Of a stretch of DNA of 64,000 nt, positions 13,056 through 24,685 are shown piece after piece (position 1 is the first letter of the stretch; every line of letters begins with the position of its first letter). A program made the position numbers and the translations under genes. The stretch comes from Rhizophagus clarus (Eukaryota > Glomeromycota > Glomeromycetes > Glomerales > Glomeraceae): positions 496,001 to 560,000 of the forward strand of contig BLAL01000054.1 in the NCBI GenBank assembly GCA_015698045.1, read 5' to 3'. Below the pieces are notes generated by a model. The model searched no databases. It was given only the letters and a program-made list of their open reading frames with translations, and had not been told where the DNA came from.

Positions 13056-14714
13056 GGTTGCAAAAAAAAAAAAAAATAAAATAAAATAATAAAATTTTAA
13101 AATATCAATATATGTGTGTATGTAATATTATTAAACGATATTTGAAAATAATAAAGGTTAGAACCTTTTCTTCTCTTGCTTTTTTTTTGATAACCCAAAA
13201 AAAGGATGGGAGAATACGAAAATAATTAATATTTATAAAAAAAAAAAAAAAAAAAACCTAATTATAATATTGTTTTACAGTATACAATAAAAAGGTTTGA
13301 ATACAAATGAGGGAACAAAAAAAGATATAATGGCTTTACGGCTGATAATAGGTAACATCAGACCGGACTTTCACCTTTGATTATTCCATCATATTGCTAA
13401 AGAAATTGTCGGAAATTCTGAAAAAATAATAATAATGAGCTAAAAATATATCTCATTGAGAACTATTTTAAATTCTTGGCGGTCGGTTTTTTTTTTATTG
13501 ATGATCAGAATTATTATTATATTGGCGTCCCATTAGTTTTTTTATTAAATAACAACGGGAAAGAACCGAACTCCGAGAGTACAAAAATAGCAAACAAAAT
13601 AAGATTAATATCATTACACTTAAGTTACACCCGCAGGGGGTTGTTATGCTACTCAAAGTAAAAAGAATTTTCTAATGAAGATGCGTAGTAAGAGCATTTA
13701 GACAATGCTCGTCTTGTGTAACCATCGTACCATTACAGTAACAGGAGGTCTTTTTTGATCGATGTATGTCAGAAATACGCTTATCGCGTGATCTTTGCAA
13801 CGTGATGCGATCATTTTTTTTAACAATGTAAAAAATTGTCGTGGTCATTCTATTGCATAAATATTTGTTAGTTTTAAAATCTTTTTTAAGAATTTTAGGG
13901 CTTGGAAGTTATTGTTTTAAAAAAAAAAAAAAAAAAAAAAAAGGGTCAAATGTTTCAATGTTTCAAATATTGCGCATACAACCCTTTTCATTTTATAATT
14001 GAATTTCTAATCAAAATTAAAATTGTCGGAGTAGATCAAAATAATCGCAATCATAATATTCAGATTTAAAGCTTATGACTTGAAATTTTTAAAAGTACTT
14101 ACAACTTTTTATCGCGTAAATTTTTAAAGAAATTTACTTATAAATCATAACTGTTAAACTCCGATAAAGTTATGTTGACTGTCCAAAGAATTACCAATTA
14201 TGAAACCAAATAAGACCAAATATAATTTACATTTCTAGAAAACAATTTTTAAAATGTTTCAATTATTTATATTTTGTCAAACAAGAATTGATCCAATATG
14301 TTATTAATATTTTCCCTTCCCTTTAAAAAAATTTGATCAAAAAAGTAAAATATAATATCTTTTAACTTTTTTTGGATAATTAATTGATTTTATTGTTTCA
14401 TCAAACGAAAGTTAATTATTAACAAAGAAATATTTTTTTTTTTTTTTACCTTTTTTTTAAAAAATTTGAGCCAGAAATAACATAAAATAAATTACTTAAC
14501 AACATTTACAATGGTACGAAAAGATAGAACTGCGCCGCGTACCCTTTTTTTTGATCAACTTTGATCCCACTTTGAGTTAATACGTACTATAATTAGAAAC
14601 TATAATTCTTTCTTTTTGGTCATAATAATTATTTTTATAATCAAGGATTTGTTTCAAGATAAATTATCAATATGCAAGATTAAAGGATTGAAGGTAAAAG
14701 TGTATCAGACATGT
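13056..14714. other. Intergenic region between two divergent secreted-protein genes
   Basis: About 1.6 kb without a recognisable gene. It holds poly-A/T tracts (13062-13075, 13238-13256, 13919-13941, 14430-14448). Open frames here are short and lack domains. It carries the promoters of the protease (-) and the small secreted protein (+). Confidence 0.5.
13230..13237 (-). promoter_or_regulatory. Possible TATA box of the aspartic protease gene
   Basis: On the minus strand this reads TATAAATA, about 175 bp upstream of the ATG at 13055. The spacing allows a leader of about 140 nt. In such AT-rich DNA a chance match is possible. Confidence 0.35.
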
Positions 14715-14722
14715 TATAAATA
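14715..14722 (+). promoter_or_regulatory. TATA box of the small secreted protein gene
   Basis: TATAAATA lies 168 bp before the ATG at 14890, in locally less AT-biased sequence (ATGTTATAAATACGCTTC). A start site near 14745 would give a leader of about 145 nt with C- and A-rich sequence, typical of strongly expressed fungal genes. Confidence 0.5.
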
Positions 14723-14889
14723 CGCTTCAAATTTTCTTCCTTTTGACTTTCATTCAATTCAACAATTTCACATTTAAAAAAATAAAAATCAAAACACATT
14801 CTTCTTCCTGTTTAACTGGTTTAAACAACACAAAAAACAAATTAACATTTTTTTCTTTATTAACTTGCATTTATCAATATCAAAAAAAA

Positions 14890-15280
14890 ATGATGACTTC
14901 AAGATTTTTCACTATCTTCGCTTTCTTGGCAATTTTGATTTGCGTTATTCTTTCAGCTACTGCCGTTCCTTTGTCTTCTCATCCAGGTAAATTTTAATAT
15001 AATTATATTAATCATATCTTGAGAATTTTTATTAATTACCAAATACATTTGTATAGAACTCGTTGCACGTGCTGGCAACAATAATAACAATAATAATGGT
15101 AAATTCGCCAACAATAACGATGAAAACGTTTTATTAGCAGATGCCATTCCTGTTGCTTCTACCGGTAAAGGAGGAAACAATATAGATCTAGTACCTTATA
15201 ATAAAAATGATCAGGTCCCTCAAGCGGTCATCAATAAGGGCAACAAAGCTAATGGGGATGGTTCAGGTCTCAAAATTTAA
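14890..15280 (+). CDS. Small secreted Asn/Gly-rich protein (effector-like)
   Basis: Two exons (14890-14986, 15057-15280; GT-AG intron) encode 106 aa. The N-terminus MMTSRFFTIFAFLAILICV followed by ILSATA is a clear signal peptide. The mature part of about 80 residues is hydrophilic, without cysteines. It has a seven-residue Asn run with one flanking Gly on each side, then GKFANNNDENVLLADAIP, and Gly/Asn/Lys-rich repeats to the end (NKGNKANGDGSGLKI). I recognise no domain. Small secreted proteins of this sort are common among symbiosis-associated candidates in Glomeromycotina, but function cannot be read from sequence. A TATA box precedes it, and the intron just after the signal-peptide exon is typical of fungal secreted proteins. 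The gene model is strong; the effector role is inference. Confidence 0.82.
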
Positions 15281-16590
15281 CGGTTATCCCTTTAATAACT
15301 TAGATTATATTATAAATTAATTTAATATAAATTTATTTTGTTGAACTTGTGCTTCATTTTTTTTTTTTTTCTTCTTTTATAAAATGTATTTACATCTTTT
15401 GTAATTTATTTATTGTATATTTTCTTGATTTACATATTTTCAGTTGTTTGTCTTAGTAATAAAGATTCCAGAAAAAATTTACTGCGTCTAATATTGTTCA
15501 CGTTATATTATTGTGTTACCCTGTTATTTTGAATTCCCCAAGTTTCATACTTTGTTTATTTTTGCTACGAATATGAAACTTTTATCGTTCATTTACCTAC
15601 ATTTGATTACCTGCATTTAATCTCACTTACCCAAATTAAGATCTGTATTAATAAGTGAAATGCTTAAAAAAAACAGGAAAATAGTTCTTTCGTCATATAT
15701 CAGGTATATAATAGACCTTCCATTCGAATTTCTAAATTTAGGCTATTTCCCTTAAAAGGTTACAATGATGATCTTATTCATATTTGGTAAATTAGAAAAT
15801 TACGTAATAAACAATAAACTCAATCCCAATGAATTGATTTATGAACCGTGAAATTTTCTTAATAAAAATATGTCTTGCGTGTGTATCGGCTACTTATCTT
15901 TGATCAAGTTGAAAATTAATGTTAGTCCTTACTTTCATGTTTCAGACTATTATTTACATTGTTCTTTTTCTCCCCTATCAGTTGATCTATCTACTGATGA
16001 CATCATCGTTGACCAATATCTGATTCAAGATTACGTCTCTATAACTATACAAACCTTCTCTAAATGCATTGCCCCCTAAAAAAAAAAAAAATTTTTCATT
16101 CTCTCCTGCATGATAATTCTTTTACTAACTAGCTCGTATTTACATTTGAAACTGTGTTCCAATGCCGAATTACTATTTATGTTAATATAATGCAGAACCT
16201 TTCTATTCACTTCCACCATTAGACCTATTTAAAATACTTTTTTTTTAATGTTTCAAATTCTTGTTAATAAACCTAAAAAGAATTTCTTTTTTTTTATTTA
16301 TTCAATTTCTTTCTTTGTCCGACAAATATATAATGATTAATGATTGTCAAACAAAGAATTTTTTTTTTTTTTTTTTTTTTGAATGAAGCATAATAATAAT
16401 GTATGTATCATAATAATATAGAACGTTCGCTCGTGGCAAAAATTTTTTTGACAGTAGGCTTGTGTTACGTATTACACAAGAATTCCGCAAATGATTAAAC
16501 TGACCGATGATCAAGTTGATCGATATTAACCAATAAAAACTAGATCAAAAAAAAAAAAAAAAAAATATTCGTACAGTTTCACAAAGAATA
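15281..16590. other. Intergenic, no gene recognised
   Basis: AT-rich DNA with T runs at 15357-15370 and 16361-16380. A 69-codon open frame from ATG 15870 to 16079 has a Kozak-poor start and no recognisable motif, so I leave it uncalled. The left part holds the 3' region of the secreted-protein gene. Confidence 0.45.
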
Positions 16591-16591
16591 C

Positions 16592-16720
16592 ACAGTACCT
16601 TTTGTCCGCGCTTTTTCACCAAACATCCATGGATATCCATGTTGATTCGGAGTGTGCAGCCACTTGTAACCTAAATGGTTGCTTCGGAGAATATGGACTC
16701 TGTTTTTTCGAAGGTACTGT
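16592..16720. mobile_element. Possible short inverted-repeat element (MITE)
   Basis: A less AT-rich block is bounded by the inverted repeat ACAGTACCTT ... AAGGTACTGT. It has no coding frame. I could not see a convincing target duplication, so this may be a MITE or a remnant end. Confidence 0.35.
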
Positions 16721-16939
16721 ATAGGTTTATCTAATCACCTAATTGTAATATTATCTATTAATATTCGAAATCAATTTATGAGATATATGATAGAAACTAT
16801 GTGGAAATTATGAATTCATAACCACAGATACCAGTACATTATATATTACATTCTTATCAACGAATGTACACACACACTTCCAGTACAAGGAGGATTAAAC
16901 TGTACTTCTAAGTTAAAACTGAAAAAATAATGAAGAAAA

Positions 16940-17690
16940 AATTTCGAATTTGAAAAAGAGGATAATTTTGAAGATAAACTTGACCAAGATATTATAAATA
17001 GTCCTGAAATTCAACTTGATGAATTATCAGTATCAGAAAAATATTAATTTTGAAAAACTTAAATATCAGAAGAAACTTTGGAATGTAATATCTTAAGAAA
17101 TTTATTTAGAATACCATCATCACCACCAATAAATATTATGCTGTAATTCAGACTCAAGTAAATGCAGCTTTATTAGCAACATTAGGAATAGATCCAACTA
17201 CCATAATGTTGCTGGAGGAAATTTGGCTCAAAGATTGGATCAAGTAAATCAAACAGTTGGAAATATTGCAAGAATAAATAACAGATGAAAACTCATTAAT
17301 TTACCGATATTTAGAGAAGATAATGAAAATCTACATAAATAGGTTAGAATTTAATGGAAAATTTGTGGTATGTAAAAAACAAGAAGGGAATAATTAAGCT
17401 AGAAAATTACAGTTACTATTGGATATTTAGAAGAATTAATAGCAGAATGTATAGTATAATTATCTTCAAAATTAAACTATAAGATGGTATAATAATATAA
17501 ATGATAATATGAGTGCAACTAGTTTTAACCTATATAGTAATAATTAAATTTGCAAATAAAAAAAACAAAATGAGTGGATTAATAATATTAAAGAATTAAA
17601 ATAAGAACAAAATAAAATAGTATCAAAATATATTAAAAAATTTAAAGACTTATAAAATAAAAAAAGTATATGGAATATTATACAAAAATA
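16940..17690 (+). pseudogene. Retrotransposon gag-like remnant
   Basis: Broken frames on the plus strand still read like a retroelement gag. In order: FEKEDNFEDKLDQDI, QAALLATLGIDPTT, INLPIFREDNENLHK, FNGKFVVCKKQEGNN, KLQLLLDI, WINNIKEL and KYIKKFKDL. The pattern 'LPIFRG...W..F...F....' followed by an A..L..LL.G..A..WY segment is the usual gag arrangement of gypsy-type elements. Many frameshifts and stops separate the pieces, and I see no protease or polymerase next to it. The family assignment is tentative. Confidence 0.5.
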
Positions 17691-17944
17691 TTAAAAAAAG
17701 AGATTATATTAGTTTTTAAAATTATCTGTTATATATAGATTTTGCATAGTAAAAGTGATATATATACTGTATATATATATATATATGAAAAATTTTTAAT
17801 TTCAAATGTACTTTTAAAAATTTTTTTAAAAAAATATTTTTTTAAAAACCATAAAATTAAATATTATATTTATAAAAAAAATACATTTTTTATAATAATA
17901 TTCTCTTATTTTTATTTTTTATTTACTAAATTTAACTATATATA

Positions 17945-18490
17945 AAATAAATTTTAGTTTAATGAAATCATTTTTTTATACTTAGTAAAATTATTTAGTA
18001 ATATCAAAAGTACTTGGATTTCAATTTTCTTAAAGCTAAATATAATATTCATGAAAAATTTGTATTTTTTAAACAGTACTAAATACTAATTTCAATTTTT
18101 TTTTTTCTTTTAATTTCAGGATGTAATTACATCACTTTGGTCAAATGAAATCATCTTTTATATTTAAATAAAATTGTTCAGCAAAATTAAATCTATTTGC
18201 ATATTAATTTTTATAATAATTAACCTAATATTCATAAAGTATTAGCTATTTTTGTATTATTAACTTTTTTGCAAAAAGCTATTTTGCCACTTCAAAATAT
18301 GATTTCACATTTTGGCCAAATAAAAATACTTTTTTTCATTTAAATTAAGTTATTCAGTATAATCAAATCTATTTACAATAAAAATTTAAGATGATTAGTC
18401 TAATATTTGTGAAATATAACTAACTTTTATACTTTCAATTATTTATCATTTATTTGATTTTTAATTTTAAAGTATAATTTTACTATTTTA
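17945..18490. repeat. Diverged tandem repeat, unit about 165-170 bp
   Basis: At least three copies, near 17955, 18120 and 18290, share a core of the form 'ATTTCA..ACTTTGGTCAAATGAAATCATCTTTTA' split by changes, followed by AAATTGTTCAGCAAAATTAAATCTATTT. The same repeat family, in the same orientation, reappears at 38395-39060. Confidence 0.55.
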
Positions 18491-18899
18491 ATTAAATAAA
18501 ATTAACAGGATATAGAAATATATATATAAGGATCAGATGATAAAAAAAAAGTTTACTATAAGCTATATGTAAGGGTTTTTTATATAAACAGTATACAAAT
18601 TGATACCTGATATTGAAAATATTGCAAAAATACGTAAATAAAATTTTAGATCTTAAAATTTTCAATTATTAATTAATTCAGCAAAATACAGTATATTATA
18701 TAATATAGTTTTTATAATCTGCAGTTTGATATGAATCTTTTTTTTTTTTAAAAAAAAAATATTTATAATTTATTTTATTTTATTTCTCTTTATATTATAT
18801 TAACAAAATATAATAAAATATATTATATTTTAATAATATTTATATACAAATTTATATAGCTTTATAATTAGAAAAAAAATTATTATTTTTTTAGATATT

Positions 18900-19310
18900 T
18901 ATATTTAAAAATAAAGTTCTGAATTTCTGATTCAATTCTATTTCAGTTTCAATTTAGTTCTTTAATATAAAATTTTACTGAAAGTGTTTTTCAGTCTAAA
19001 ATTTTTAATGAAAAACACTAATCAAAAAAGATAATTCAGCTTAAATTTGATCAGGTCAAATATAGGTCGAATGATGATCTAACCTATATCAAATTAAGGC
19101 CAATTTTTTGGTGCATTTAGAGTGTCAATCGTCTCAAATTTAAAAAGAAAATTCAACCTATATTAGAACATTATTATATATATATATTTGACCTGAAAAA
19201 AAACTATATTTGACTACTATATGTAACCTGAATATTATTGATAAATAGGTCAAACTAGAGGTTTTTTAAGGCTGAATAATAGTAGTTTTATTAACATTTA
19301 TTTATAGCTA
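18900..19310 (+). repeat. Left arm of a large imperfect inverted repeat
   Basis: Blocks here (GTTCTGAATTTCTGATTC, ACTAATCAAAAAAGATAATT, AGGTCAAATATAGGTCGAAT) match the reverse complement of 26550-27050 in the same order. The arms are 7-8 kb apart and enclose the nested elements between them. Confidence 0.5.
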
Positions 19311-19439
19311 CATTTTATTAATAGTTACATATTATATATATAAAATTCTATCTAATATCTATCTATATATTATCATTCTCATCCATCCATCTGTCTGACA
19401 TCCATCTACAATTACTATCTATTAAGACCCTTATGACAA

Positions 19440-20460
19440 AGAAACATGTTTATAATTCAAAACCAGACCAATTTTCTAAAAAAAATGAAAAAAAAATGTT
19501 ATTATTTTTAGGTAAAAACTGAAGGTTATTGATGGTGGCCTAAGATATATCTACATAGAGTTTTATAATCGCTTTTTTTAAGACTATTTTCCTATAAAAC
19601 TTTATCTGGTTTTAGTGGAACTGATTTTTCTACAAAAAGAAAAAAAATGAATATTAATATAATATTTGTTAAAATAATACAAAAAAATTAAAAAACATTT
19701 TTACCTGAGGTATTCCATCAGAGACTTGAGAAATTATTTAAAAAAAAATAATCAATGAGTAATAATCATTAAAATAAAAGTGAAAAAAAAATCACTTTTT
19801 TACTTACTAAAATCCAAGTCTAAACTTTTGAGATAATCATCATTAAATCGTCTAAAAAAAAGAAATAAACCATTAGCAATAGTTTGTTAAAATAAAAGTG
19901 AAAAGAAAATTTTATTTTTTTCATTTACCAATATCCAATTAATTTCAAAAGAAACTTGAAAACCGTCTAAAAAAAAAGAAAAAAAAGCGAATGTTAGTAA
20001 TATTTGTTAAATTACAAAAAAAATTAATTTTTTTTTACTTTGCCAAATACTGCATCCAAATGTTCGAAAAACTGATTATCTAAAAAAGAATAATAACGAA
20101 ATGTTAATAATCATTATATTAAAAAAACTATTAAAAAGAAACAAAAAAGGATGTTTGTCTACCAAATTGCTTACTGAAATTCTACTGTCCAATTCTTTAC
20201 TGAGATCCTATGTGTTCTCTATTCATAGGCCAAGAATTTGAAGAACTAATTGCCTAAACAAAAAAAAAAAAATGAAATTTAAGTATAGTTCCATTAAAGA
20301 AGAAACTAAAAAAATTAATTAAAAAAAGATAAGAATCTCACCAAAATTCTGAGTTTAGAGGTCAGTTTTCTATAGAAAGAAAGATAAACTGTAAGTTTTG
20401 TTAGAAAAAAAAAAGAAAATGATTAAAAAAAAATAAACTTAACCATCAAAATTTCACGTA
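19440..20460 (-). repeat. Tandem array of intron/exon-like units (minus strand)
   Basis: Read on the minus strand, about six diverged units of 100-160 bp follow the pattern TTTTTAG, then 35-45 nt, then GTAA-type donor, then an AT-rich spacer with TACTAACATT or similar branch-like sequence, then a T-rich tract. Examples of acceptor-bounded units lie near 19850, 19975 and 20090. The exon-like parts have no shared reading frame. The array continues at 23720-24400, on the far side of inserted elements. Confidence 0.55.
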
Positions 20461-20463
20461 AGA

Positions 20464-20640
20464 TATATATATGGGGTCTTTGCAATAGAAAGGTATGAAA
20501 CTCAAAAAAAAAATAAAAACTTAATTAATATTAAATTTACACTTATTTTAGTATAAAAAACATAATTAGCATATAAAGTAAATTTAAAAATTTTTTTGAG
20601 TTTCGTACCTTTCTATTGTAAAGACCCCATATATATATAG
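20464..20640. mobile_element. Foldback MITE with ~40-bp terminal inverted repeats
   Basis: The left end reads GGGGTCTTTGCAATAGAAAG and the right end is its near-perfect complement; the match continues through GTATGAAACTCAAAAAAA. The flanks are TA repeats, which fits TA-target insertion of a Tc1/mariner-type MITE. It has no coding capacity. Confidence 0.7.
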
Positions 20641-20652
20641 AAAATTTCTAAG

Positions 20653-21948
20653 TTTACACGGGATATTCAAACATGGTACCATGTGATTAACTTACTGATT
20701 GGTTAGTGATTAGTCTTACAATTACGTCAAATCAGTTAATTAGTTATTTGTTTACATGTTCTTTTTCTTTTTAGGTGGTTCTTTGCAAAACCTGCAAAGG
20801 TATTGTATATTTCTTATTTTTTCTTTATTTGTTTTCAATTTTTCTTTTTCTTTCTAACCTCCTTCTCTTCTTTTTAGGTCTTTTATCATTAGGTTATTTC
20901 AGTTTCACATAAAGGTATGCTATTTCTATCCTTTTTTCCTTTTTTTTTATTTTGTTTTTAATTTCTTTTTTTTTCTTTTAGGTCTTTGGGCTTTTTCAGT
21001 TTCGTGAACAAAAGTACAGTATATTTACTTTTTATTCTTATTTTCTTTGTTGTTTTTTATGTTTCATTTTTATTAACAGCTATTTTATTCTTTTCTTTAT
21101 GGGTTGGCTTTTCGTTTTCATTTTCTTTCCATTTTGTTTTTCACTTCATTTTTACTTCGTGTTTTCGCTTTCCATATCATCTTTGTTTTCCACTTCTCTA
21201 TTTTGTTTTCATATTCTCCTGTTTTCATTTTATTTTCATATCCCCTTTTCTATTTCATTTTTGTCTACCTCCTTTTCATTTCATTTTCTTTTCATTTTTC
21301 TTTCTTTCATTTTATTTTGTATTCCCCTTTCCATTTTATTTTTGTATTCCCCCTTTTTATTTCATTTTCATATTTCCCTTTTCATTTTCCTACCTTTCCA
21401 TTTCATTTCCTTTTTATTTAACATTTCCATTTCATTTTTCTTCTTATTATTCCTTTTCATTTTCATTTCATTTTTTTTTCACATCTAACCTTCCTATTTC
21501 CATTTTATTTCTTTCCATTTAACCCTTCCATATTCTTTAACTCTTTCCATTTCTCTTTTCTTCTTTTCTGATTCGTTTTCTTCTCATCTAACCAATTCCT
21601 TTTCATTTTCCTTCTTTTATCCTTTTTCCTTATTGTTCTCGTTCCCTTTCATTTTTATTTTGATTTTTCTTGTATTTTTTGTTGTTTATATAATCTTTTC
21701 TCAAATCCTTTTGCCCACTATTATTTTTTTCATTCACTCATACCTTTTCAACCTTTTCAACTTCCTTTTTATCCTTTTGATTTCTTCTTTATCTAATTAA
21801 TTTAACATTGTAACTTGTAAGTTTAACCTTGCATTATAAATAAAAATGAAAGATTTTTAAAATTCTTTAAAACTGATCAATAATATTTTGCAAAAAAAAT
21901 AAATCTAATATAATCAATCACGTAATTCATGTTTGAACACACCGTATA
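20653..21948. mobile_element. Non-autonomous TIR element with exon-like units and polypyrimidine tract
   Basis: Imperfect inverted ends (TACACGGGATATTCAAACAT at left; the right end carries the complement of ACGGTGTGTTCAAACATG) flank 1.3 kb. The ends are followed inward by CATGTGATTAA / CGTGATTGATT. Inside lie three exon-like segments at about 20776-20995 with TTTTTAG acceptors and GTATT/GTATG donors, then an 800-bp pyrimidine tract. I could not identify a target duplication with certainty. Confidence 0.5.
21000..21790 (+). repeat. Long polypyrimidine tract
   Basis: About 790 bp of T/C-rich DNA built on CATTTCATTTTC-like words. Because stops are rare in T/C DNA, it gives three overlapping long frames rich in Phe, Ser and His; these are not genes. 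It lies directly downstream of exon-like units, the same arrangement as at 53030-54080. Confidence 0.8.
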
Positions 21949-22224
21949 CAAATAGAAATTTTCATATATATACTGTATATATATATATATATATATAAGT
22001 AGGGTTCCGCACGGATCAGATCAGATCAGATTTTACCAGATTTAAATCTGATCTGACAGATCCAGATCTATCAATTTTAAATCCAAATTTGTAATTCAGA
22101 TATATATTTGAAATCCGAATCTGATCCGCAGACCTAAATTTAAAATCTGGATCTGATTTGAGTTTGATCCAAATCTGACCTGAATCTGATCTGAATCCGA
22201 CCAAATTCGGATTTAGATAATAAT

Positions 22225-23215
22225 AAAAAAAATGATTTTACGCTTTTTTAAAATCGTTAACAGTTAATAAAAAAATGATTCTACATTTTTTTTCAAAATC
22301 GTTTAATAAAAAATAATTTTACGCTTTTTTAAAATTGTTTAATAAAAAAAACGATTTACATTTTTATTTAAATCGTTTTAATGAAAGAACGATTTTAACA
22401 GTTTTTTAAAATCATTTAATAAAAAAAAACTGATTTTATGTTTTTTTAAAATCGTTTTAAATAAAAAAACGATTTACGTTTTTTAAAAAAATCATTTTAG
22501 TAAAAAACAGTTTTTAACATTTTTTTTTAAAAAAAATCATTTAATAAAAAACAATTTTAACTTTTAAAAAAAATTGTTTAATAAAAAAACGATTTTACGC
22601 TTTTTTAAAATCGTTTAATAAAAAAAAAAATGATTTTACGTTTTTTTTTAAAATCGTTTTAATGAAAAAATGACTTTAACAGTTCTTTTTAAAATCGTTT
22701 TAATAAAAAAATGATTTTAACAGTTTTTTTAGAATCGTTTAATAAAAAAAATGATTTTACATTTTTTTTCAAAATTGTTTTAATGAAAGTACGTATTTTT
22801 TTCAAAATCATTTTAATAAAAACAATTTTACATTTTTTTAAAATTGTTTAATAAAAAAAAAATGATTTACATTTTTATTTAAAACATTTTAATGAAAGAA
22901 CGAATTTAACGGTTTTTTAAAAATCGTTTAATAAAAAACAATTTTAACTTTTTTTAAAAAAATTGTTTAATAAAAAAACGATTTTTAACTGTTTTTTTAA
23001 AATCGTTTTAATAAAAAAAATGATTTTACGCTTTTTAAAATCGTTTAACAAAAAAAAAATGATTTTAATAAAAAAAAATGGTTTCAACGTTTTTTTTAAA
23101 AATCATTTTAATAAATAAAAAATGATTTTAACGGGGTTTTCCTAAATCGTTTAATAAAACAAAATGATTTAACATTTTTTCTAAATCGTTTATTTAAAAA
23201 ACAATTTAACGTCTT
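22225..23215. repeat. Array of palindromic units inside the hAT element
   Basis: Some seventeen units of 50-65 bp each pair an AACGATTTTA-like half with a TAAAATCGTTT-like half across a short A/T spacer, so each can form a hairpin. A relative of this array lies at 39480-40040. Confidence 0.75.
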
Positions 23216-23239
23216 TCCATTAATAAACAGTGTTATTCA

Positions 23240-23515
23240 AAAAAAATGCTGATTTCAGCATTTTTTTCATAAAGTAATGTGAAAGACCGCCGTTTTGGCG
23301 TGTTTAATAGGTCGCAGTTCTGTTCCAGCATTTTTTTTGAAATTTTATAAATAAAAACGTGGAATCGCCTGTTCTGATGTTTGTTTTTTGCAACTTGGTA
23401 TGTAAAAAACGCTGGAATCATCTGTTCCGGCATTTCTTTTACAACTTTATATATATAAAACGCTGGAATTATCTGTTCTGGCATTTTCTTTTGCAATTTT
23501 ATAAACAAAAACACC
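23240..23515 (-). repeat. ~51-bp tandem repeats with an open frame
   Basis: Four to five diverged units centred on TGTTCCGGCATTTCTTTT. On the minus strand one frame stays open through all units (repeats of MPEQIIPAFYIYKV type), but there is no proper ATG start and the period is a multiple of three, which explains the openness. I treat it as repeat, not gene. Confidence 0.6.
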
Positions 23516-23719
23516 TGAATTAACAGATCTTATGATCTGATCTGGATCTGGCAGATCTGATCCAGATTCAATTTGACGGATTCAGATTATACAATTTCAA
23601 ATCTGAATCTGAACTTCGGATTCAAATTTGGAATCTGAATCTGATCCGCAGATTATAATACTATAATCTGATCCAGATCTGACCGGATCAGATTTTTTGC
23701 GGAACCCTATATATAAGTT

Positions 23720-24400
23720 CAGTTTTTTAAAAGAAAGAAAAATGAAACATAAGTTTTGTTAAGGAATAATTAAATAAGCTTTTCGTATCCAAAGGTTAAT
23801 TACTTAAAAAAGAAAGAAAAACAAATGTTAAGTGACGTTTCATTAAATTGAATAATACAAAAACCACTTTTCCTTCCCCTTTTACTAAAATGTTCTAAAG
23901 AGTCAAAGAGCCATAAAAAAAGAAATGACTCAATAAGTTACAGGCATTCAGATATTCTAAAGAGCTAACTAATTATTTACAAAAAAAACTGAACTATTAA
24001 CAAAATTTGTTAAAAAATTAAAGAAAAATAAGTTTCTTACTGAATTCCAAGAAAGAAATTTAAGAGAATGCCTAAAAAAAAGAAAAAAAATGAACTGTTA
24101 GAAATCGTTCGTTAAATAAAAGTAATTGAAAGAAAAAAAAACTTACTGTGAAGTTTTATGTCTAAGAAGACCAAAATAACTACGTAAAAATAAGATATTT
24201 TGTAAAAGTTTTTTTTAACAGAAGGTCGAGAAAAATGGAAAAAGAGAAAATGGGAAAAGGAAAAGATAAAGGAAAGGGAAAAACAAAAGGATGTGAAAAA
24301 CAAAAGAAAGAGGAGGCAAGGAAAAAGGGAATGGTAAAGAAAAAAAGAAAAGAGTTTCGTTAAAAGTTTAAAAAAAGCATAAAGATTTTTTTTTTAAACT
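23720..24400 (-). repeat. Minus-strand intron/exon-like array plus polypurine tract
   Basis: This is a continuation of the 19.4-20.5 kb array: about five minus-strand units with T-rich acceptors and GTAA donors (complements of CCTAAAAAA and TTAC). At 24220-24360 follows a G/A-rich tract, that is, a polypyrimidine tract on the minus strand. Acceptor and pyrimidine tract therefore again sit together on one strand. Confidence 0.5.
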
Positions 24401-24685
24401 TTGATTACATGATATTAGTGTTCTGCAAACGATTTGGTCAAATTAAATCAATTCAGATTTGATTTGAATTTTGATTTGATTTGATTTGATAATTTTGATT
24501 TGCAAATCGAATCCAAACTTCAAAATAAGATTTGAGTTCAAATCCAAATTAAAAAAAAAGATTTGATTCGATTTCAAATCAAATTCAAATTAGCTTAAAC
24601 TAATTCAATCAAATCCAAATCAAATCTGACAAATCCAAATCAAATCCAAATCAAATCCAATTAAATATATATGACCTGGTTAAAC

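Larger units (their letters stand above)
22000..23709. mobile_element. Non-autonomous hAT-type element, 8-bp TSD TATATAAG
   Basis: The 12-bp inverted ends TAGGGTTCCGCA are exactly flanked by TATATAAG at 21992-21999 and 23710-23717, an 8-bp duplication as made by hAT transposases. Just inside both ends are clusters of GATCAGATC / AATCTGATC subterminal motifs. The interior has no transposase: it is an array of palindromic AT-rich units (22225-23215) followed by ~51-bp tandem repeats (23240-23515). The exact duplication makes the boundaries certain to the base; mobility depends on a helper in trans. Confidence 0.9.

Noticed and set aside
15870..16079. 69-codon frame with ATG start
   Set aside because: It has no signal peptide, domain or promoter signal, and a frame of this length is not unusual here. 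It is possible but unsupported.
20986..21522. Three overlapping long plus-strand frames rich in Phe and Ser
   Set aside because: The T/C-only tract lacks stop codons in all three frames at once; translations are repetitive Phe/His/Ser with no domain. Composition explains the openness.
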